47,341 nucleotides of DNA from Intrasporangium_A sp039812505 (GTDB taxonomy: Bacteria > Actinomycetota > Actinomycetes > Actinomycetales > Dermatophilaceae), in NCBI RefSeq assembly GCF_039812505.1, contig NZ_JBDIAQ010000013.1, positions 1 through 47,341 on the forward strand, in the 5' to 3' direction. The notes under the pieces are model-generated. The model saw only the letters and a program-made list of their open reading frames with translations, was not told the DNA's origin and made no database searches. Shown one piece after another: positions 24,484-31,147 of the stretch. Every line of letters begins with the position of its first letter. Position 1 is the stretch's first letter. The position numbers and the translations under genes were made by a program.

Positions 24484-25905
24484 ATGGACCTGCTGCTCGG
24501 TATCGTCCTGGTCCTCGCGCTGACCGCGGCGACCGGCTACTTCGTGGCCCAGGAGTTCGCCTACGTCGCGGTCGACCGGGCTGCACTGCGCGAGCTCGCC
24601 CGGTCGGGTGACGCCGCCGCCGAACGCGCGCTGCGCATCACCTCGCGCCTGTCCTTCACCCTGTCCGCGGCCCAGTTCGGGATCACCGTGACGGCACTGC
24701 TCGTCGGTTACGTCTCCGAGCCGCTGATCGGCGTCGGGCTGGCGCAGCTGCTCGGCTTCACCGGCCTGACGTATGCCGCTCGCCTCGGCCTCAGCGTCGC
24801 CGCGGTCCTCGTGTTCTCGACCGCCGTGCAGATGGTCTTCGGCGAGCTGGCCCCGAAGAACCTGGCGATCGCGCGGACCGTACCGGTGGCTCGGGCCCTG
24901 AGCCGCAGCACGCTTGTATACCTCGCTGCCGTAGGCCCGGTCGTGCGCCTCTTCGACTCCGCCTCGATCCGGCTGCTCAGGGCGGTCGGGATCGAGCCGG
25001 TGGAGCAGCTCGACCACGGCGCCACGGCCGAGGACCTGGGCCGGATCATCGACGAGTCCCGCGCCGGCGGGCTGCTGGCCGACCGGCTGTCGGGCACCCT
25101 CGAGGGTGGGCTCCGGCTGCGCCGGCTGACCGCCGACGACGCCATGACCCCGCGGGTTCGCGTCGTGTCCATCCCGGCGAGGGCCACCGTGGCCGACCTG
25201 GTCGCGCTGCTCGACAGCGGTCACTCGCGCTTCCCGGTCACGGGCCGGGACCGGGACGACATCGTCGGGGTCGTGGGGCTGGCCGAGGTGCTGTCCGTCC
25301 CCGCCGCCGAGCGGCCCCGCGCCCGCGTGCGCGACGTGGCGTCCCCGGCGAGCCTCGTGCCGACGAGCGCCCCGCTCGGTCAGGTGCTCGACCAGCTGCG
25401 CCGGGAGCATCGGCAGCTCGCGGTCGTGATCGACGAGCACGGCGGGTTCGCCGGCGTCCTGTCCCTGGAGGACATCGCCGAGGAGGTCGTGGGCGACATC
25501 TTCGACGAGCAGGACGAGCCGGAGAGGGGCGTCGTCGCGGACGGGTTGGGCGCCTGGCTCGTGCCGGCCCGGCTCCGGCTCGACGAGCTGGTGGCGGACA
25601 CCGGGTTGCGGATCGAGGCCGAGGACCCCTTCGAGACGGTGAGCGGCCTCATCTTGGACCGGCTGGGACGCACGCCCGTGGTCGGCGACGTGGTGCACGT
25701 CGGCGCCGGCTCGGAGCAGCCCATCGAGGTCGGCACCACCGACGGGAGGTCGCGCCGGGTGATGGCGGGGGGCGTCCGGATGGTCGTCACCGCCGTCGAG
25801 CGGCACGTGGCGCAGCTCGTCCGCCTGCAGGCGCTCGACGTGCGGCCCGGCTCCCCGCCGTCGCCCGGCCCGCAGGCGGACGATGCGGGGGGTGAGGCCC
25901 CGTGA
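24484..25905 (+). CDS. CNNM/CorC-family (HlyC/CorC) transporter protein
   Basis: A 473-residue protein. A CNNM (DUF21) membrane domain with about four helices covers residues 1-150, including FVAQEFAYVAVDR and MVFGELAPKNLAIA. A CBS pair follows (DDAMTPRVRVVSIPARATV, HGGFAGVLSLEDIAEEVVGD). The CorC_HlyC transporter-associated domain is at about 350-430 (LRLDELVADTG, ETVSGLILDRLGRTP). The family exports or regulates Mg2+ and related cations. Its stop overlaps the next CNNM gene by 4 bases (GTGA). The Tyr-Ala-Ala codons at 24771 hold a motif copy. Confidence 0.9.
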   Translation: MDLLLGIVLVLALTAATGYFVAQEFAYVAVDRAALRELARSGDAAAERALRITSRLSFTLSAAQFGITVTALLVGYVSEPLIGVGLAQLLGFTGLTYAARLGLSVAAVLVFSTAVQMVFGELAPKNLAIARTVPVARALSRSTLVYLAAVGPVVRLFDSASIRLLRAVGIEPVEQLDHGATAEDLGRIIDESRAGGLLADRLSGTLEGGLRLRRLTADDAMTPRVRVVSIPARATVADLVALLDSGHSRFPVTGRDRDDIVGVVGLAEVLSVPAAERPRARVRDVASPASLVPTSAPLGQVLDQLRREHRQLAVVIDEHGGFAGVLSLEDIAEEVVGDIFDEQDEPERGVVADGLGAWLVPARLRLDELVADTGLRIEAEDPFETVSGLILDRLGRTPVVGDVVHVGAGSEQPIEVGTTDGRSRRVMAGGVRMVVTAVERHVAQLVRLQALDVRPGSPPSPGPQADDAGGEAP

Positions 25906-26924
25906 CGACCGCGCTGCTCGTCTCGGCCCTCCTGCTCGCCCTGAACGGGTTCTTCGTCGCGGCCGAGTTCGCGCTCGTCGCCAGCCGGCGCCACCGCCTC
26001 GAGGAGCTGGCCGAGTCGGGCACCCGGGCAGCGCGAGCGGCGCTGGCGGGGTCTCGCGAGCTCTCGCTCATGCTCGCCGGCGCCCAGCTCGGCATCACGC
26101 TGGCGACCCTCGGGCTCGGCGCCCTCGCGAAACCCGCCGTGGCCGACCTGCTGGGCTCGGCGCTGGGCGCCGTGCGGGTCCCGGAAGAGGTCTCGGCCGT
26201 CGTGGGTGTGGTGCTGGCCGTCACCGTCGTGGTGTTCCTGCACATGGTCGTCGGCGAGATGGCGCCGAAGTCGTGGGCGATCTCCCATCCGGAACGCTCG
26301 GCCGTGCTGCTGGCGCTGCCGTTCCGTGCCTTCGCCCGGGCTGTGCGCCCGGTCCTGGCCCTGCTGAACGGCTTGGCCAACCTGACGCTGCGACTCGCCG
26401 GGGTGACCCCGCAGCCGGAGCTGGCCCAGGCCCACGGCCCCCGCGCGCTGCAGCTGCTCATCGCGGCGTCGCGGGAGCAGGGCACCCTCACCGAGCCGGA
26501 GCACCGGGTGCTCGCCGGGGCGATCGACCTGCAGACCCACCGCCTGGGTTCGCTGATGGTCCCGCTCGGCCGGGCCGTCACCATCGGCCTCGAGGCGACG
26601 TGCCGGCAGGCCGAGGAGGTGTCCCGCGGCTCGGGGCGGTCCCGGCTGCTCGTCATGCAGGCCGGGGCACCGATCGGCATCGTCCACGTGCGCGACGTCG
26701 TCCGCGCCCCCCAGGACGGGCCGATCGCCCGCTTCGTCTCACCGGTGTCCGTCCTCTCCCCCGACCTGACCCTGCTCGAGGCGGTCGAAGAGCTGCGCGC
26801 CGCCCGCCAGCAGCTGGTCCTCGTCGGCGAGCCCGGACGACCGGTCGGGCTCGTGTCGATGGAGGACCTGCTCGAGCGGGTCATCGGCCGGTTCGACGAC
26901 GAGACGGACCGACCGGCCGGGTGA
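25902..26924 (+). CDS. CNNM/CBS-domain membrane protein without CorC domain
   Basis: A 340-residue paralogue of its upstream neighbour. A CNNM domain is at 1-160 (NGFFVAAEFALVASRRHRLE, VVGEMAPKSWAISHPE), followed by a CBS pair (GSLMVPLGRAV, GLVSMEDLLERVIGRFDD). It ends right after the CBS domains and lacks the C-terminal CorC_HlyC domain. The GTG overlap with the first gene implies co-translation, and the two may form a heterodimer. Such tandem CNNM pairs are common in actinomycetes; transported ion and direction are not shown by the sequence. Confidence 0.9.
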   Translation: MTTALLVSALLLALNGFFVAAEFALVASRRHRLEELAESGTRAARAALAGSRELSLMLAGAQLGITLATLGLGALAKPAVADLLGSALGAVRVPEEVSAVVGVVLAVTVVVFLHMVVGEMAPKSWAISHPERSAVLLALPFRAFARAVRPVLALLNGLANLTLRLAGVTPQPELAQAHGPRALQLLIAASREQGTLTEPEHRVLAGAIDLQTHRLGSLMVPLGRAVTIGLEATCRQAEEVSRGSGRSRLLVMQAGAPIGIVHVRDVVRAPQDGPIARFVSPVSVLSPDLTLLEAVEELRAARQQLVLVGEPGRPVGLVSMEDLLERVIGRFDDETDRPAG

Positions 26925-26946
26925 CTCGACTCCCCCGACCCCCCGT

Positions 26947-27121
26947 CGAGAGTGCACGTTTCCCCATCGAGAGTTCACGTTTCCCCATCGAGAGTGCACG
27001 TTTCCCCATCGAGAGTGCACGTCTGTCGATCGAGAGTGCGACCCGCTGCACTGTCGATCGGGATTGCTGCCCTGTGGATCGGGATTGCTGCACTGTCGAT
27101 CGGGATTGCTGCACTGTCGAT
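26947..27121. repeat. Eight-unit 21-bp tandem repeat array, two sub-families
   Basis: Units start at 26947, 26968, 26989, 27010, 27031, 27059, 27080 and 27101. Units 1-4 begin CGAGAGTGCACGT or a one-base variant; units 6-8 begin CGGGATTGCTGC; unit 5 is a 28-bp hybrid joining the two families. The shared 3' half (CTGTCGAT) in units 4-8 shows one type evolving into the other. The array is much richer in A+T than its surroundings and lies between convergent CNNM and universal stress protein genes. Confidence 0.92.
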
Positions 27122-27150
27122 GGGGGCGGGGGGAGGGAGGGTCAGGGTCC

Positions 27151-28128
27151 TCAGTCGGTGCGAGCCTGTGCGCGCACGATCGCGACCGGGATCGTGCAGC
27201 GCTGCAGCACCTTGTGGCTGACCGAGCCGAGCGCCATCCCGGCGAAGCCGCCATGACCCCGGCCGCCGACCACGACCAGCCCCGCCTCGGCGGCTCGTTC
27301 GAGCAGGGTCCCGACGGCGCGGGCGTTGCGCAGGTCGACCTCGACGGCCAGCTCGGGGTGCTTCTGCCGGATCGGCGCCAGGACCTGCTCGATCATCCTC
27401 CGGTAGCCGGACTCGACCCGCTGCCACTCCGGAGTGCCCTCCTCGGTGACGACGATGCCGTCGACCACCTCGAGCCACCAGGTCGTCACGACCACGAGGG
27501 CGACCCCGCGCCGGGACGCCTCGTCGCCGGCCACCGTGGCCGCGCGGATGCTGTGGGCGCTGCCGTCGACGCCGACGACGATCGGGCGCTGCACGTCTCC
27601 CGGGTCGTCCCCGACGACGACGACCGGGCAGACCGCATGCATCGCGGTGTTGAGCGAGGTCGTGCCGAGCAGGATCCGCTCGAGCTTGCCCTTGCGGCCG
27701 CTGCCCACGACGACGATCCGGGCCCGCTCAGAGGCGTCGACGAGCGCCTGTGACGGGGTACCCCAGGGCTGGCTGGCCGTGACGGCGAGCGCGGGGTGCC
27801 GTGCGGCCAGCTGGGCCACCAGACCGTCGAGCGTGCGCGTGTGGCGTTGGCCCAGCTCCGGCTCGAGACCGATCGGGATGAAGCCGGAGTCCCACGCCCC
27901 CACCAGCCCGGCATGGACCTCCTGGGCGATGAGCAGGTGCAGCGGCGAGCCGAGAATCTCGGCCTCACGGGTGGCGAAGGCAAGCACGCCACGGTCCTTC
28001 TCGCTGCCGTCCAGTCCGGCCACGACCGCACCCGTCGGCACGTCGTCCTCGTGGGTCGGGTGGCCGGCCAGCTGCCCTCCCGGCTCGTCGCTCCGGCGGG
28101 CGCCACTGTCACGGGGTTCGGCGAACAT
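27151..28128 (-). CDS. Universal stress protein with two USP domains
   Basis: A 325-residue protein with two USP domains (about 35-170 and 180-318). Each ends in an ATP-binding motif: GSGRKGKLERILLGTTS in the first and GGRGHGGFAGMALGSVS in the second. Such tandem ATP-binding USPs help survival in hypoxia or stationary phase in actinomycetes. The first 33 residues are polar and probably disordered, so a later start is possible. It stands alone, between the repeat array and the peptide-transporter promoter region. Confidence 0.92.
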   Translation of the reverse strand: MFAEPRDSGARRSDEPGGQLAGHPTHEDDVPTGAVVAGLDGSEKDRGVLAFATREAEILGSPLHLLIAQEVHAGLVGAWDSGFIPIGLEPELGQRHTRTLDGLVAQLAARHPALAVTASQPWGTPSQALVDASERARIVVVGSGRKGKLERILLGTTSLNTAMHAVCPVVVVGDDPGDVQRPIVVGVDGSAHSIRAATVAGDEASRRGVALVVVTTWWLEVVDGIVVTEEGTPEWQRVESGYRRMIEQVLAPIRQKHPELAVEVDLRNARAVGTLLERAAEAGLVVVGGRGHGGFAGMALGSVSHKVLQRCTIPVAIVRAQARTD

Positions 28129-28341
28129 GCCCCATTCTCCCCCGGTACCCCGGTCCGAGGCACCCCGGACGCGCCGTTACGGTCGATACCGGGACGCCCC
28201 GGGCACGGCAAGGCTTCAGAACGGCCACAATCGCGGCTACGCCTTTCGCCACCCCCCGGCGGCAGGTACGGTGCGTCCAGCCGGTGCGCAACGACCCTGA
28301 CACGGCCTGCATCGGCCCGCACATCAACCAGGAGGAACGTG

Positions 28342-29955
28342 ATGCAGATTCGTCGTGGGGCAACCGCCCTGGCCGGCGTGGCCGCGCTGGGGCTGCTGGT
28401 CTCGGCGTGTGGTGCCGGAAACCCCGGCACCAAGAGCGAGAGCACGGGAGGAGGGGCGGGCGCCGCGGGCGGATCGCTCATCGTGGGCACCACGGACAAG
28501 GTCGTCTCGATCGATCCCGCCGGTGCGTATGACAACGGCTCCATGCAGGTGCAGACGCAGGTCTTCCAGTACCTGCTGAACTTCCCGGAGGGCCAGAACA
28601 AGCCCCAGCCGGACGCCGCGGAGAAGTGCGAGTTCACCACGCCCACCGAGTACACCTGCACGATGAAGGACGGCCTCAAGTTCGCCAACGGCGACCCCTT
28701 GACGGCCAAGAGCGTGGCCTTCTCCTACAAGCGGATCGTCGATATCAACGACCCGAACGGACCCGCCTCGCTGCTGGGCAACATGAAGGCGGTCGAGGCC
28801 AAGGACGACAAGACGGTCGTGTTCACCCTCAAGAACGGCAACGACCAGACCTGGCCCCAGATCCTGGTCACCTCGGCGGGCCCGATCGTCGACGAGAAGG
28901 TCTACCCGGCCGACAAGGTCCTCTCCGACGACGACGCCGTCAAGGCGCAGGGCTTCTCCGGCCCGTACACGATCGGCACCTACCAGAAGAACCAGGTTGC
29001 GCAGTTCAAGGCCAACCCCGGCTACAACGGGGCGTTCAACAAGCCGCACGTGGCCGACGTGACCATGAAGTACTACACCGACGCCGACAACCTCAAGCTG
29101 GACATCCAGAACAAGAACATCGACGTCGCGTGGCGCTCGCTCACCCCGACCGACATCGAGTCGCTGCAGAAGGTCGCCGGCCTGAAGGTCTACACCGGCG
29201 CCGGTGGCGAGCTGCGCTACATGGTCTTCAACCTCAAGACGATGGCCGGTGACAACGACGCGCAGAAGCTCGCGGTCCGTCAGGCCATGGCCTCGAGCAT
29301 CGACCGCGACGCACTCTCGACGAAGGTCTACAAGGGCACGTACAAGCCGTCGTACTCGCAGGTGCCCCCGGGCCTGCCCGGCGCGAACGAGGCGTTCAAG
29401 ACCCTCTACGGCGCCACGCCGAACCTCGAGGAGGCGAAGAAGTTCCTCTCCGACGCCGGGGTGAGCACGCCGGTGTCGCTGCAGATCTGGTACAACCCGG
29501 ACCACTACGGCAGCAGCTCGGACCAGGAGTACAACGAGATCAAGCGGCAGCTCGAGGCGACGAACCTGTTCAAGGTCAACCTCCAGTCGGCCGAGTGGAC
29601 GACCTACTCCAAGGAGCGCACCAAGGACTCGTACCCGATCTACCAGCTCGGCTGGTTCCCGGACTTCCCCGATGCCGACAACTACCTGACCCCGTTCTTC
29701 GGGCCGAACAACTTCCTGCAGTCGCACTACTCGAACGATGAGATGAACAAGCTCCTCGTCGCCCAGGTGACCGAGCCGGACCAGGCCAAGCGTGAGCAGC
29801 TGCTGGGCCAGATCCAGGACAAGGTCGCCAAGGAGGTCCCGACCCTGCCGATGCTCTACGGCGCGCAGGTGGCGGTCGCCAAGGACGACGTCAAGGGTGT
29901 CCAGGAGACCCTCGACGCGGCCTTCAAGTTCCGGTTCACATCCCTGTCGAAGTAA
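28342..29955 (+). CDS. ABC peptide-type substrate-binding lipoprotein (SBP family 5)
   Basis: A 537-residue extracytoplasmic solute-binding protein. The signal peptide ends in the lipobox LLVSAC (Cys near residue 23), followed by a Gly/Ser linker. The body is SBP_bac_5: LIVGTTDKVVSIDPAGAYDN, TMKDGLKFANGDPLTAKSVA, and LGWFPDFPDADNYLTPFFGP, the last typical of dipeptide/oligopeptide binders. GGAGGAACGTG before the ATG is a strong ribosome-binding site. Its codons are more strictly biased than those of its neighbours, as expected for an abundant protein. It is the first gene of the importer operon; the actual ligand (peptide, nickel or other) is unknown. Confidence 0.93.
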   Translation: MQIRRGATALAGVAALGLLVSACGAGNPGTKSESTGGGAGAAGGSLIVGTTDKVVSIDPAGAYDNGSMQVQTQVFQYLLNFPEGQNKPQPDAAEKCEFTTPTEYTCTMKDGLKFANGDPLTAKSVAFSYKRIVDINDPNGPASLLGNMKAVEAKDDKTVVFTLKNGNDQTWPQILVTSAGPIVDEKVYPADKVLSDDDAVKAQGFSGPYTIGTYQKNQVAQFKANPGYNGAFNKPHVADVTMKYYTDADNLKLDIQNKNIDVAWRSLTPTDIESLQKVAGLKVYTGAGGELRYMVFNLKTMAGDNDAQKLAVRQAMASSIDRDALSTKVYKGTYKPSYSQVPPGLPGANEAFKTLYGATPNLEEAKKFLSDAGVSTPVSLQIWYNPDHYGSSSDQEYNEIKRQLEATNLFKVNLQSAEWTTYSKERTKDSYPIYQLGWFPDFPDADNYLTPFFGPNNFLQSHYSNDEMNKLLVAQVTEPDQAKREQLLGQIQDKVAKEVPTLPMLYGAQVAVAKDDVKGVQETLDAAFKFRFTSLSK

Positions 29956-29971
29956 CCTCGAGAGCACGTCC

Positions 29972-30016
29972 GACGGGCCCGGGGCAGCTGGCAGTCGCCA
30001 CGCTCCCGGGCCCGTC
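29972..30016. promoter_or_regulatory. Intercistronic hairpin between binding protein and permease
   Basis: Perfect 12-base arms GACGGGCCCGGG (29972-29983) and CCCGGGCCCGTC (30005-30016) enclose a 21-base loop. Hairpins at this place in importer operons often protect or partly terminate the binding-protein message, so that it outnumbers the permease. Confidence 0.55.
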
Positions 30017-30044
30017 TCGTGCCCGGCGTCGGAAGGCCCGCACC

Positions 30045-31133
30045 ATGACCATCGCAGAGGTCCAAGGCTCCGAGGAACCGACCCCCAGCAAGGCGGAGGG
30101 ACGCAGGTCGGGCGGGATGCCGCCACTGCTGCGGTACCTGATCGTCCGGGTCACCCTCGTACCGCTGATGATCTGGATCCTCGTCACCCTCGTCTTCCTG
30201 CTCATGCGGGTGATCGGAGACCCGATCACGGCGGCCCTCGGCGGCCGTCTGTCGCCGGAGCAGATCGAGGAACGCAAGGCGGCAGCGGGGCTGAGCGGGC
30301 CGATCCTGGGGCAGTACTGGGACTACCTGAGGGGCATCCTGCACTTCGACTTCGGCCACACGCTGACCGACAACCGGTCGATCACCGACATCTTCGTGGT
30401 CAACGGGCTGGCCACCCTCGAGCTGGCCTTCTGGTCGCTGATCGTCGCCTTCCTGATCGGCATCCCGCTCGGCCGGGTCGCGGCCCGGTACCGCGACCGC
30501 TCCTCCGACGTGGTGCTGCGCATCTTCTCGATCGTCGTCTACGCGGCGCCGGTCTTCTTCCTCGGCCTGCTCTTCAAGCTCGCCTTCTCACCCTTCGGCT
30601 GGCCGGTGGCCGGGCGGTCGAGCATCGAGACCGAGATCGCCCTGTCGAACGTCACGCCCCAGACGCACATCATGATCCTCGACGCGATCCTGTGGGGTAA
30701 CCCGGACTACGTCTGGGACGTCCTGCAGCACGCGGTCCTGCCGGCGCTGACCCTCGGCCTGCTCACCGGCGGGGTGTTCCTGCGGCTCGTCCGGATCAAC
30801 CTGATCGGCACCCTCGGCGCGGACTACGTGACGGCGGCCCGGGCCCGTGGCGTGCCGGAGCGGAGGGTGATCCGCAAGCACGCCTTCCGCAACGCGCTGG
30901 TCCCGGTCGTGACGGTGATGGGCATGCAGATCGCCCTGCTGCTCGGCGGCGCCGTGCTGACCGAGACGACCTTCGAGTGGCAGGGGCTGGGCTACACGCT
31001 GGCCCAGTACCTGATCAAACGCGACTTCATCGCCGTGCAGGGCATCGTGACCCTGTTCGCGATCGTCGTCAGCATCGCCAGCCTCGTCATCGACGTCATC
31101 GTCGCCTTCGTCGACCCGCGCGTGCGGTTCTGA
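30045..31133 (+). CDS. ABC peptide-type transporter permease (DppB-like)
   Basis: A 362-residue inner-membrane permease with about six helices. The first helix is preceded by LLRYLIVRVTLVPLMIWILV. The BPD_transp_1 EAA loop is visible as AARARGVPERRVIRKHAFRN near residues 265-284. A large external loop lies after helix 1 (GGRLSPEQIEERKAAAGLSG), as in the DppB/OppB group. It pairs with the fused DppC-like permease downstream, 14 bases away. Its ATG has no obvious strong ribosome-binding site. Confidence 0.92.
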   Translation: MTIAEVQGSEEPTPSKAEGRRSGGMPPLLRYLIVRVTLVPLMIWILVTLVFLLMRVIGDPITAALGGRLSPEQIEERKAAAGLSGPILGQYWDYLRGILHFDFGHTLTDNRSITDIFVVNGLATLELAFWSLIVAFLIGIPLGRVAARYRDRSSDVVLRIFSIVVYAAPVFFLGLLFKLAFSPFGWPVAGRSSIETEIALSNVTPQTHIMILDAILWGNPDYVWDVLQHAVLPALTLGLLTGGVFLRLVRINLIGTLGADYVTAARARGVPERRVIRKHAFRNALVPVVTVMGMQIALLLGGAVLTETTFEWQGLGYTLAQYLIKRDFIAVQGIVTLFAIVVSIASLVIDVIVAFVDPRVRF

Positions 31134-31147
31134 GCCAGGAGCACCCC

